Positions 16,938 through 24,956 of a DNA stretch of 64,000 nt are shown here, in pieces. The notes beneath the pieces are model-generated. The model searched no databases, had not been told where the DNA came from, and saw nothing but the letters and a program-made list of their open reading frames with translations. This DNA is from Streptomyces sp. NBC_00539. GTDB lineage: Bacteria > Actinomycetota > Actinomycetes > Streptomycetales > Streptomycetaceae. The translations under genes and the position numbers were made by a program. Position 1 is the stretch's first letter. Every line of letters begins with the position of its first letter. Where the stretch lies: assembly GCF_036346105.1 (NCBI RefSeq), contig NZ_CP107811.1:4855501-4919500 (forward strand), read 5' to 3'.

Positions 16938-17792
16938 ATGCCGATCGATGCCGCCAAGGCCCTGGCCGCCGAACCCCGCCAGGGGCACATCGCCTGGGAC
17001 CACAAGGACATCCAGCTCTACCACCTCGGCGTCGGCGCCGGCCGGCCCGCCACCGACCCCGACGAGCTGCGCTACACCCTGGAGTCCAAGCTCCACGTAC
17101 TGCCCAGCTTCGCGACCGTCGCCGGCGCCGGCATGGCCATGATGGGCGGCCTCGCCGCCCCCGGGATCGACGTCAACCTCGCCCACGTCCTGCACGGCGG
17201 CCAGTCCATCGAGCTGCACCGGCCGATCCCCGTCAAGGGCAGCGCCACCTCCTCCGCCAAGGTCGCCGCGCTCTACGACAAGGGCAAGGCCGCCGTGATC
17301 GTGCTGCGCACCGAGGTCGAGGACGCCGACGGGCCGCTGTGGACCTCCGACGCGCAGATCTTCGTACGCGGCGAGGGCGGGTTCGGCGGCGAGCGGGGGC
17401 CCTCCGCCCGGGAGGAGGCGCCCGAGCGGGCGCCCGACCGTACCGTCGAACGGCAGATCCGCGAGGACCAGGCGCTGCTGTACCGGCTCTCCGGCGACTG
17501 GAACCCGCTGCACGCCGACCCGGAGTTCGCCAAGCTCGCCGGCTTCGACCGGCCGATCCTGCACGGCCTGTGCTCCTACGGGATGACCCTCAAGGCCGTC
17601 GTCGGCACCGCCCTGGCGGGGGACGTGTCCCGCGTCCGCGCCTACCGCACCCGCTTCGCCGGGATCGTCTTCCCGGGCGAGACGCTGCGCATCCGGATGT
17701 GGGAGGAGCCCGGTCGGGTGCGGGTGGCGGTGAGCGCCGTGGACCGCGACGACGCGCCGGTCCTCGCCGACACCGTCGTGGAACACGCGTAA
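16938..17792 (+). CDS. MaoC-type enoyl-CoA hydratase 2 (double hotdog)
   Basis: A 284-residue protein with an N-terminal hotdog domain (about 1-145) and a C-terminal one (160-284). The hydratase-2 motif is clear in the second half: SGDWNPLHADPEFAKLAGF followed by PILHGLCSYG, giving the catalytic Asp/His pair. This predicts hydration of trans-2-enoyl-CoA to the (R)-3-hydroxyacyl-CoA. Size and layout are like mycobacterial ChsH3/Hsd4B of sterol side-chain degradation. First gene of an operon with an alcohol dehydrogenase and an SDR dehydrogenase. Confidence 0.88.
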   Translation: MPIDAAKALAAEPRQGHIAWDHKDIQLYHLGVGAGRPATDPDELRYTLESKLHVLPSFATVAGAGMAMMGGLAAPGIDVNLAHVLHGGQSIELHRPIPVKGSATSSAKVAALYDKGKAAVIVLRTEVEDADGPLWTSDAQIFVRGEGGFGGERGPSAREEAPERAPDRTVERQIREDQALLYRLSGDWNPLHADPEFAKLAGFDRPILHGLCSYGMTLKAVVGTALAGDVSRVRAYRTRFAGIVFPGETLRIRMWEEPGRVRVAVSAVDRDDAPVLADTVVEHA

Positions 17793-17826
17793 CCCCCGCC
17801 GACGAACGAACCGAAGGAGCCGCACC

Positions 17827-18903
17827 GTGCGCGCAGCGCTGCAGAGCGAGATCGGCCAGGACAAGCTGGAGGTCGTCGAGGACATGGAGGCCGTGGGCTT
17901 CGGCCCCGGCAAGGTCAGGATCCGCATCAAGGCCACCGGCCTGTGCCACTCCGACCTGTCCGCGATGAGCGGCGTACTGCCGCAGCCCGCCCCCTTCATC
18001 CCCGGCCACGAGGGCTCGGGCGACGTCGTCGACGTCGGCGACGGGGTGACCACCCACGAGATCGGCGACCGGGTCCTCGTCTGCTGGCTGCCACCGTGCG
18101 GACACTGCCCCGCCTGCAAGCGCGGCCAGGGCCACCTGTGCCTGGAGTCCTTCGGGAACGTGGCGACGCCCAACTTCCGCCGCGCGGACAGTGACGTCTT
18201 CGGCTTCGCCGGCACCGGCACCTTCGCCGAGGAGATGGTGGTGCCCGCCGCGTGCGCCGTGCCGATACCCGACGACCTGCCCTACGACATCGCCGCCCTG
18301 ATCGGCTGCGGCGTGACCACCGGGCTCGGCGCGGCGATCAACACCGCGAAGGTCGAGGCGGGTTCCTCGGTCGCGGTCATCGGCTGCGGCGGCGTCGGCA
18401 TCTCCGTCATCCAGGGCGCCAAGGTGCAGGGCGCGGCGCAGGTCGTCGCCGTCGACCCGGTCGCCTCGCGCCGCGAGGCGGCGCTCCGGTTCGGGGCGAC
18501 GGAGGCGGTCGCGCCGGACGCCTTCGGCGACGCCAAGAACCGGATCACCGCCGGGGAGGGCTTCGACTACGTCTTCGAGGTGGTAGGCAAGTCGGCGACG
18601 ACCCGGACCGCGTACGAGATGACCCGGCGCGGCGGCTCCGTCGTGGTCGTCGGCGCGGGAGCGCTGGACGACGACTACTCGGTCAACATGTTCTCGCTCT
18701 TCTTCGACGAGAAGAAGATCCTGCCCTCGATGTACGGGGGCGGTGACGTGCTCCGCTCCTACGAGCGCACCATCGCGCTGTGGCGGGCCGGCCGGGTGGA
18801 CCTGGCGAGCCTGATCACGCACCGGGTGCGGCTCGGGGAGATCAACGACGCCCTCGACCAGATGCGTACGGGCGTGGCCCTGCGCACCTGCATCGAACTC
18901 TGA
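17827..18903 (+). CDS. Zinc-dependent alcohol dehydrogenase (MDR family)
   Basis: A 358-residue protein with a GTG start preceded by GAAGGAG. Catalytic zinc ligands lie in ATGLCHSDLS and PGHEGSGDVV. The structural zinc lobe is present (CWLPPCGHCPACKRGQGHLC, about residues 95-114), and the NAD-binding loop is GCGGVGISVI near residue 188. It oxidises an alcohol to an aldehyde with NAD; the substrate is unknown, but between a MaoC hydratase and a hydroxyacyl-CoA dehydrogenase a side-chain alcohol intermediate is reasonable. It lies 34 bases after the MaoC gene and 23 before the SDR gene. Confidence 0.9.
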   Translation: MRAALQSEIGQDKLEVVEDMEAVGFGPGKVRIRIKATGLCHSDLSAMSGVLPQPAPFIPGHEGSGDVVDVGDGVTTHEIGDRVLVCWLPPCGHCPACKRGQGHLCLESFGNVATPNFRRADSDVFGFAGTGTFAEEMVVPAACAVPIPDDLPYDIAALIGCGVTTGLGAAINTAKVEAGSSVAVIGCGGVGISVIQGAKVQGAAQVVAVDPVASRREAALRFGATEAVAPDAFGDAKNRITAGEGFDYVFEVVGKSATTRTAYEMTRRGGSVVVVGAGALDDDYSVNMFSLFFDEKKILPSMYGGGDVLRSYERTIALWRAGRVDLASLITHRVRLGEINDALDQMRTGVALRTCIEL

Positions 18904-18926
18904 GCCGGACGAGAGGAACGCGGGAG

Positions 18927-19880
18927 ATGTCACTGCCACATGAGCGGCCGCTCGAGGGGCTCAGCGCCCTCGTCACGGGCGCGGGCCGCGGGCTCGGCCG
19001 GGCCGAGGCGATCGAACTGGCGCGGCTCGGGGCGAGCGTGGTCGTCAACGACTTCGGCCAGCCCGGCCGCGACGGTTCCGGGGAGGCGTCGGCGGCCCCG
19101 GCGCAGGAGGTGGCCGAGGAGATCCGGGCCGCGGGCGGACAGGCGGTGGCCCACCTCGGTGACGTGGCCGACTTCGAGCAGGCGCGCGAGCTGGTGGAAC
19201 TGGCGGTCGCCAGCTTCGGAAAGCTCGACGTCCTGGTCAACAACGCGGGCATCCTGCGGGACCGGATGGTCTTCTCCATGTCGGAGGAGGAGTGGGACTC
19301 GGTGATACGGGTCCACCTCAAGGGCCACTTCAACACCACCCACTTCGCCTCCGTGCACTGGCGGGAGCGGTCGAAGGCGGCCGGCGGCCCGGTGTACGGC
19401 CGGATCGTCAACACCTCCTCCGAGGCCTTCCTCGGCGGCAGCGCCGGCCAGCCGAACTACGCGGCGGCCAAGGGCGGAATCGTGGGCCTGACCACCTCGA
19501 CCGCCCTGGCCCTGGCCAAGTACGGGGTCACCGCCAACGCCATCTGCCCGCGCGCCCGTACCCGGATGACCGAGGACGTGTTCACGGGCTTCCAGGAACC
19601 GGAGGAGGGCAAGCTGGACGCCCTCGCCCCCGAGCACGTCTCCCCACTGGTCGGCTACCTCGCCTCGCCGGCGGCCGCGAAGGTCAACGGGCAGCTGTTC
19701 GTGGTGCACGGCGGGATCGTGGCGGTGATGGAACGCCCCAAGGTCGCCGCGAAGTTCGACACCTCCAAGGAGGCGTTCACCTTCGAGGAACTCGACGGGC
19801 TCCTCACCTCCCACTACGACTCCCGCCCGCCGAACGAGACCTTCGCGGCGGCGGAGGTCCTGGGCCTCAAGCACGACTAG
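18927..19880 (+). CDS. SDR dehydrogenase, (R)-3-hydroxyacyl-CoA type (Hsd4A-like)
   Basis: A 317-residue short-chain dehydrogenase; GGGAG precedes the ATG closely. NAD-binding TGAGRGLGRAEA, the NNAG motif in LVNNAGILRDRM, catalytic Ser in NTSSEAFLGG and YAAAKGG with Tyr and Lys are all present. The N-terminal insertion VVVNDFGQPGRDGSGEAS is characteristic of the dehydrogenase unit of multifunctional enzyme type 2 and of mycobacterial Hsd4A. It would oxidise (R)-3-hydroxyacyl-CoA made by the MaoC hydratase, preparing substrate for the SCP-x thiolase of the neighbouring operon. Confidence 0.9.
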   Translation: MSLPHERPLEGLSALVTGAGRGLGRAEAIELARLGASVVVNDFGQPGRDGSGEASAAPAQEVAEEIRAAGGQAVAHLGDVADFEQARELVELAVASFGKLDVLVNNAGILRDRMVFSMSEEEWDSVIRVHLKGHFNTTHFASVHWRERSKAAGGPVYGRIVNTSSEAFLGGSAGQPNYAAAKGGIVGLTTSTALALAKYGVTANAICPRARTRMTEDVFTGFQEPEEGKLDALAPEHVSPLVGYLASPAAAKVNGQLFVVHGGIVAVMERPKVAAKFDTSKEAFTFEELDGLLTSHYDSRPPNETFAAAEVLGLKHD

Positions 19881-20350
19881 GCCCCCGGAGCCGGTATTCG
19901 GAGCGGGTGTGGTGCGGCCGGGACCAGGGGTTCCGGCTGCACCACACCCGTCGGTGTACCCGGCGTTACCTGACGTCCTTCGCCGCCGGGTTGAGGAGCA
20001 TGGCGACGTAGACCCGGCCCTCGTTGAGGCGGCACGCTTCCGCTACCGGGCCAACAGCACCTCGAACCCGGGAACCCCCAGTTGGGGTTGCACTCGTAGC
20101 GGCTGTACAGCCCGAGCCCGATGCTGAGCGAACCGGCCTGTATGCACTGCGTGGAATCCGCGTACGTGCCGCCAGACACCCGGTAGCCGGCGGCCTGCGC
20201 GCTCCCGGCGCCGGCGCCCAGCACCGCGACGGCGCTCGCCGCGCACAGGCCGGCCACCAGCAGACGACGGCCACTGCTGCCGCATCCGTTGTGGGTGACG
20301 ATGTTTCTTTCCGCTCGGATGGGCTTGCTCGTCAAACGGCGGGCGTTCAT
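19877..20350 (-). pseudogene. Small secreted protein gene with probable frameshift
   Basis: From ATG 20350 the frame encodes a signal peptide (basic SGRRLL, then VAGLCAASAVAVLGAGAGSAQA) and a small domain with two cysteines (STQCIQAGSL, YECNPNWGFPG). Beyond about 20060 this frame turns into proline/arginine-rich sequence and runs through the terminator hairpin at 19904-19950, which is unlikely for a real gene. The other frames give GFEVLLAR followed by a stop at 20043, or EACRLNEGRVYVAMLLNP ending at 19966, just before the hairpin. A frameshift near 20050-20070, real or a sequencing error, is the simplest explanation. Confidence 0.5.
19904..19950. terminator. Strong hairpin between convergent genes
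   Basis: CGGGTGTGGTGC (19904-19915) pairs perfectly with GCACCACACCCG (19939-19950), and GGCCGG/CCGGCT extends the stem inward. It can serve both the SDR operon and the convergent secreted-protein gene. Confidence 0.75.
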
Positions 20351-20434
20351 CAATCGAAGAGCGGGGTCGGGCCCACACCACCCAACCGGCAGCGGATGGC
20401 GTCCGCCGCCCCCTCACCCGGTCTCCCGGGCGGC

Positions 20435-20638
20435 TCAGTCGAGCGGCTTGCCGGGGCACCACGCGTCGCCCCAGGCCGTCGTCACGACACAGTGCTTGCC
20501 GGGCCGACCCTCCCCGGAGGCGGCGGCGACCGATGCATGGTCGGGGGCGCCGCCGTCGCCGTACGCGGCCGCGGCGGACCAGCCGAGACCCGTGCCCAGT
20601 ACCAGTGCGACCAGTGCTCGTACGGCGACCAAACGCAT
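20435..20638 (-). CDS. Small secreted peptide
   Basis: A 67-residue product starting MRLVAVRAL, with AGGAG nine bases upstream of ATG 20638. Residues 1-23 form a signal peptide (VALVLGTGLGWSAAAA); the mature peptide of about 44 residues ends HCVVTTAWGDAWCPGKPLD, with two cysteines that could form one disulfide. No known family recognised. It lies between another secreted-protein gene and a divergent LuxR-type regulator. Confidence 0.6.
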   Translation of the reverse strand: MRLVAVRALVALVLGTGLGWSAAAAYGDGGAPDHASVAAASGEGRPGKHCVVTTAWGDAWCPGKPLD

Positions 20639-20774
20639 CACGTCAACTCCTGGCCATGAGGGAGGGTTTCGGCCGAACATCCCGGCCGATGCCACCAGCC
20701 CGGCAGTCGGTCCCGCCTGCCGACAGCTCCGCAGAGGATCATCTGTGTGTCATGCATCTTTAGGAGGCAACGCC

Positions 20775-22064
20775 ATGGAGCCGAAGGCAGGGGCGGACCC
20801 CGTGACCGGAATCCCCGGTCTCGACAGTGCGGCGGTCACGCTCTACCGCTGGACGATCGTGCACGAGCTCCTCCTGCCCGCCGCCCTGGCGCAGGCGGCC
20901 GCCGAGACCGGGCTGAGCGAGCAGGAGTGCCGCGAGGCGGTGCGGACGCTCACCGGAGCCTGCCTCTTCCAGCCGTTGCCCGGCGGCGGGGGGCAGGAGC
21001 CCGCGGGCTGGCAGCCGGTGAGTCCCCAGGCCGCCGCCGCGCGGCTGCTGTCCGACAGTGACGCCGCGCTGCGCGCGCACGAGCAGGCCCTGCGGGAACA
21101 GCGCCAGCGCATCCAGGACCAGCGCGAAGGGCTGGCCGCGCTCCTGCCCGTCTACCTCCAGGCGCGCCAGCACGCCTTCCCGCAGGGCACCATCGACCAC
21201 CTGCCGGACAAGTTCGCCGTCCGGGCGCTGCTGTCCGACGTCATCGACTCCTGCCGCAGCGAGGTGCTCGTCTCCAAACACGGCGGTGCGTTCCCGGCCG
21301 CCGCGCTGCGCGAGGCGCTGCCCCGGGACGTGGCGCTGCTCGGCCGCGGCATCCGCATGCGCAGCCTCTACCAGCACGCCACCCGCTTCGACCAGGCCAC
21401 GCGCGGCCACGCCGCGCAGCTCATCGAAGCCGGTGCGGAGATCCGCACCCTTCCCGAGGTCCTGCCGCAGATGATCGTGGTGGACTCGGCGCTGGCGCTG
21501 CTCCCCGCCCGGTCCGGTGGGGCCCTGATCATCCGCGAACCCGACCTGCTCGCCTACCTGCTGGACGTCTTCGAACGCGACTGGCAGCAGGCGACCCCGT
21601 TCGCCACCGGTCCGCGTGCCGCTCACGACATCTCCGAGACCATGAAGCAGAGCATCCTGGTCCTGCTGGCCAAGGGGCTCAAGGACGACTCCATCGCGCG
21701 CCGCCTCGGCATCTCCCTGCGCACCTGCCGCCGTCACGTCTCCGAGATCCTGGACGGCCTCGACGCCCGCAGCCGCTTCCAGGCCGGGGTCATCGCCGAG
21801 CGGCAGGGCCTGACCGGCTGCCCCGCCGCGGCTTCGGCCCCCGGCCCGCAACGGGAGCCGGAGCCCGGTAACGGGCCCGCCCCCGAGGCCGGGGCCGTGG
21901 CCCGTTGCGCCGGTTGTGGCGGGCCGCTGTCCGGACCCGGCAGTGGTGGGGACCGGCCGGCCGGCCGGCCCGCGCGGTACTGCTCGCCCCCCTGCCGGTC
22001 GCGGGCCTACCGGGCCCGGGTGAAGCACCGGTCCGCGCGGCCCGAAGACGCCGCCCCGGCCTGA
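20775..22064 (+). CDS. LuxR-type regulator with TrmB/PLD-like region and C-terminal zinc-knuckle-like tail
   Basis: A 429-residue regulator; TAGGAGG precedes the ATG. Residues 20-75 look like a TrmB-type winged helix, 95-125 a coiled coil (ALREQRQRIQDQREGL), and 135-275 a PLD-like fold as in TrmB C-terminal domains. Residues 285-345 are a LuxR/GerE helix-turn-helix (KGLKDDSIARRLGISLRTCRRHVSEIL). An unusual tail (about 375-415) has CAGCGGPL and YCSPPCRSRAYRARV, a four-cysteine pattern like the zinc knuckle of CGNR proteins. It is divergent from the two small secreted-protein genes, its likely neighbours in function. Confidence 0.8.
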   Translation: MEPKAGADPVTGIPGLDSAAVTLYRWTIVHELLLPAALAQAAAETGLSEQECREAVRTLTGACLFQPLPGGGGQEPAGWQPVSPQAAAARLLSDSDAALRAHEQALREQRQRIQDQREGLAALLPVYLQARQHAFPQGTIDHLPDKFAVRALLSDVIDSCRSEVLVSKHGGAFPAAALREALPRDVALLGRGIRMRSLYQHATRFDQATRGHAAQLIEAGAEIRTLPEVLPQMIVVDSALALLPARSGGALIIREPDLLAYLLDVFERDWQQATPFATGPRAAHDISETMKQSILVLLAKGLKDDSIARRLGISLRTCRRHVSEILDGLDARSRFQAGVIAERQGLTGCPAAASAPGPQREPEPGNGPAPEAGAVARCAGCGGPLSGPGSGGDRPAGRPARYCSPPCRSRAYRARVKHRSARPEDAAPA

Positions 22065-22106
22065 GCACCGTCACGAAAGGGCGCGTGCGTCACGAAACGC
22101 TCCGCC

Positions 22107-23171
22107 TCAGTTCAGCGGGGCCTGCTGGAGGGGGACCGGGCGGGGTGCCACGGGCGGCGTGATCCGGACCGGCGGCGGCGGGGGCACCGGCTGGGCCAGG
22201 GTGACGACCGCGCACGGCACCTCCGGCGTGGCGCAGGGGAGGCGCAGCACCCCCTGCGGCGTCCAGAGCCCCGCACCCAGCCAGCCCATCGGGGCGGAGA
22301 TCCGGAAGACCTGCCGGTCGGCCGGGCGCCACAGGGCGATGCCCTCGGGCACCCGCAGCGCGACCCCACAGCTCTCGGGCATCAGCGCCTGCCCCGGCTG
22401 CACCGCGAACGGCACCGCGTCCGCCGACCGCAGGCACTCCGGGAAGCGGACCGGGCGCTCGCTGCCCAGCACCCCCCAGGCCAGGCGCGGCTCGCCGGGC
22501 GCGTCGGAGCGGATCAGCAGCAGCCCGCTGTCCGGCTCGGCCAGCAGCAGCCGGTCGTCGCTGTGCTCGGCGATCTGCAGCAGCGGGGTCACCTCCCCGC
22601 CCCGGGCCAGGTCCACCACCACCGCCTTGGTGCGGCCTTCCAGCTCCCGGTCCAGCGACAGCAGCCGGCCCGCCCGGTCCAGCCAGACGCCGCCCGAGCA
22701 GCGGCCCGCGAGGATCGCCGCCCGCCGGGGCCCGCCCGGAGCCCCGGCCACCTGCCACAGGACCGTCTCCTCGGCGGCCACCGCCAGGGCGTAGGCGCCG
22801 TGCCCGTCCGGGGACGGCGGCAGCAGGAAGACCCGTACCTCCTGCGAAGCCGGGACGACGGCGCCGAGCGGCAGCTCCCCGGTGCGCGGCCCGGCCCCGG
22901 CGCCGCCCGTCGGGTACAGCAGCGCGAAGGCGTGCCGGTCCGCGACCCGGCGGTGGATCAGGACCCGCCCGTCGGTCAGCGGCAGCACCTCGCTGTCCGC
23001 CTCCTCCGGCTGCCCGAGCGGCAGCGGCACCGCGTACGGCTCGGGCCCGGCCAGAGTCCAGCGCTCCGGGTACCGCGCCTGGCCCTCCCCGGCCAGCCGC
23101 GCGGCGTACGCCCCGTCCGCCGCGATCGTGAACGCGGCAGCCGTCGTCATCTCGATGGCACAGACAGTCAT
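22107..23171 (-). CDS. Conserved actinobacterial hypothetical protein, beta-propeller-like
   Basis: A 354-residue protein; GGAGGTGA upstream of ATG 23171 sets the start, although the open frame extends to 23549. The sequence is built of short beta segments with alternating hydrophobic residues (RVLIHRRVADRHAFALLYPTG, AILAGRCSGGVWLDRAGRLL, DRLLLAEPDSGLLLIRS), suggesting a WD-like propeller, and it ends in a proline-rich tail. No signal peptide is seen. It is divergent from the Nif3-like gene. Function unknown. Confidence 0.65.
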   Translation of the reverse strand: MTVCAIEMTTAAAFTIAADGAYAARLAGEGQARYPERWTLAGPEPYAVPLPLGQPEEADSEVLPLTDGRVLIHRRVADRHAFALLYPTGGAGAGPRTGELPLGAVVPASQEVRVFLLPPSPDGHGAYALAVAAEETVLWQVAGAPGGPRRAAILAGRCSGGVWLDRAGRLLSLDRELEGRTKAVVVDLARGGEVTPLLQIAEHSDDRLLLAEPDSGLLLIRSDAPGEPRLAWGVLGSERPVRFPECLRSADAVPFAVQPGQALMPESCGVALRVPEGIALWRPADRQVFRISAPMGWLGAGLWTPQGVLRLPCATPEVPCAVVTLAQPVPPPPPVRITPPVAPRPVPLQQAPLN

Positions 23172-23358
23172 CCGTGCGTCACCTCCGGTGAGGAAGCTAG
23201 TTTTCGCACTTCCTGACGGACAGCACCACCTCACCCGCTTCACACATACGGGTGGCGGCCCGGCGATTCGGATGTGGCGCGGGGGGTGGCTGTGCTGCGC
23301 GGTGCCGGGGTCCCCCGGCACCGCCACCAGCGGCCGCCACGGACGGTAGCCTTGGCCC

Positions 23359-24216
23359 GTGCCCCGTCTCTGCGAAGTCATCGCCGCCCTCGACGCTCTC
23401 TGGCCCCCCGCGCGGGCCGAGCAGTGGGACGCCGTCGGCACCGTCTGCGGTGACCCCGACGCCGAGATCACCCGGGTCCTGTTCGCGGTCGACCCGGTGC
23501 AGGAGATCGTCGACGAAGCCGTGCGGCTCGGCGCCGACCTCGTCGTCACCCACCACCCCCTCTACCTGCGCGGCACCACCACCGTCGAAGCGGGCACCTT
23601 CAAGGGCCGCGTCGTGCACACGCTGATCAAGAACGACATCGCGCTGCACGTCGCCCACACCAACGCCGACACCGCCGACCCCGGCGTCTCGGACGCCCTC
23701 GCCGGCGCCCTGGACCTGCGCGTCACCGGCCCCCTCGTGCCCGACCCGACCGACCCCGCGGGCCGCCGCGGCCTCGGCCGGATCTGCGAACTCGACCACC
23801 CCGAGACCCTGCGCGCCTTCGCCGCCCGCGCCGCCGCCCGCCTGCCGCACACCGCGCAGGGCATCCGCGCCGCCGGCGACCCGGACGCGCTGATCCGCAC
23901 CGTCGCCGTCAGCGGCGGCTCCGGAGACAGCCTGTTCGCGCAGGTCCGCGCCGCCGGCGTGGACGCCTTCCTCACCGCCGACCTGCGCCACCACCCCGCG
24001 TCCGAGGCCCGCGAGCAGAGCCCGCTCGCGCTCGTCGACGCCGCCCACTGGGCCACCGAGTGGCCCTGGTGCGAGCAGGCCGCCGCGCAGCTCGACGCGA
24101 TCTCCGAGCGCCACGGCTGGGGTCTTCGCACCCACGTCTCGCGCACGGTCACCGACCCGTGGACGGCGCACGCGCCGTCCGTCACCTCCCCTACCAACCC
24201 TGGAGCCCCCAACTGA
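23359..24216 (+). CDS. Nif3-like dinuclear metal-centre protein
   Basis: A 285-residue, GTG-started member of the Nif3/DUF34 family, hexameric proteins binding two metal ions per subunit. Metal-ligand motifs are visible: VVTHHPLYLRG (two His), ALHVAHTNADTAD (His, Asp) and the C-terminal LVDAAHWATEWPW (His, Glu). YGG-type glycine turns appear in VAVSGGSGDSLF. The molecular role is unsettled. TAGCCT seven bases before the GTG suggests a leaderless message. Its stop overlaps the CTG start of the zinc-ribbon gene, so the two are translationally coupled. Confidence 0.9.
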   Translation: MPRLCEVIAALDALWPPARAEQWDAVGTVCGDPDAEITRVLFAVDPVQEIVDEAVRLGADLVVTHHPLYLRGTTTVEAGTFKGRVVHTLIKNDIALHVAHTNADTADPGVSDALAGALDLRVTGPLVPDPTDPAGRRGLGRICELDHPETLRAFAARAAARLPHTAQGIRAAGDPDALIRTVAVSGGSGDSLFAQVRAAGVDAFLTADLRHHPASEAREQSPLALVDAAHWATEWPWCEQAAAQLDAISERHGWGLRTHVSRTVTDPWTAHAPSVTSPTNPGAPN

Positions 24217-24956
24217 ACGCCGAGCCCGCCGACCAGATCCGACTTCTCGATGTCCAGGCCCTGGACGTCCGGCTGTCTCAGCTCGCCCACAAGCGCAAGT
24301 CGCTGCCCGAGCACGCCGAGGTCGACTCCCTGACCAAGGACCTCACCCAGCAGCGCGACCTGCTCGTCGCCGCCCAGACGCAGGCCAGCGACGCCGCCCG
24401 GGAGCAGACCAAGGCCGAGCAGGACGTCGACCAGGTCCGCCAGCGCGCGGCCCGCGACCAGGCGCGACTGGACTCCGGCGCGGGCATCTCGGCCCGGGAC
24501 CTGGCGAACCTGCAGAGCGAGGTCGTCTCCCTCGCCAAGCGTCAGGGCGACCTGGAGGACGTGGTCCTGGAGGTCATGGAACGCCTGGAGGCCGCGCAGG
24601 CGCGCGTCACCGAGCTGACCGAGCGGGTCTCCGGCCTGGAGGCCAAGCTCGCGGACGCCACCGCGCGCCGCGACGCCGCCACCGCCGAACTCGACGCCGA
24701 GGCCGCGGGCATCACCAAGGACCGCGAGGTCATCGTCGCCTCCATGCCGCAGGCGCTGATGGCGCTGTACGAGAAGATCCGCGTCAAGCAGGGCGGCGTG
24801 GGCGCCGCGCGCCTGTACCAGCGCCGCTGCGAGGGCTGCCGCCTGGAGCTCGACATGGCCGAGGTCAACGAGATCAAGGCCGCCGCCCGCGACCAGGTCG
24901 TACGCCACGACAACTGCGGCCGCATCCTGGTCCGTACGGCGGACTCGGGGATCTGA
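24213..24956 (+). CDS. C4-type zinc-ribbon coiled-coil protein, probable CTG start
   Basis: A 247-residue protein: long coiled coil (about 5-185) rich in E, Q, K, R and A, then a zinc ribbon (about 205-240). No ATG, GTG or TTG exists in frame near the expected N-terminus (NAEPADQIRLLDVQ). A CTG at 24213, overlapping the upstream TGA as CTGA and preceded by TGGAG, is the best start. The first knuckle is CEGC, but the second reads HDNC where homologues have CxxC, so one ligand may be histidine. It is conserved between Nif3-like and RNase H/phosphatase genes in actinobacteria; its function is unclear. Confidence 0.85.
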   Translation: MNAEPADQIRLLDVQALDVRLSQLAHKRKSLPEHAEVDSLTKDLTQQRDLLVAAQTQASDAAREQTKAEQDVDQVRQRAARDQARLDSGAGISARDLANLQSEVVSLAKRQGDLEDVVLEVMERLEAAQARVTELTERVSGLEAKLADATARRDAATAELDAEAAGITKDREVIVASMPQALMALYEKIRVKQGGVGAARLYQRRCEGCRLELDMAEVNEIKAAARDQVVRHDNCGRILVRTADSGI

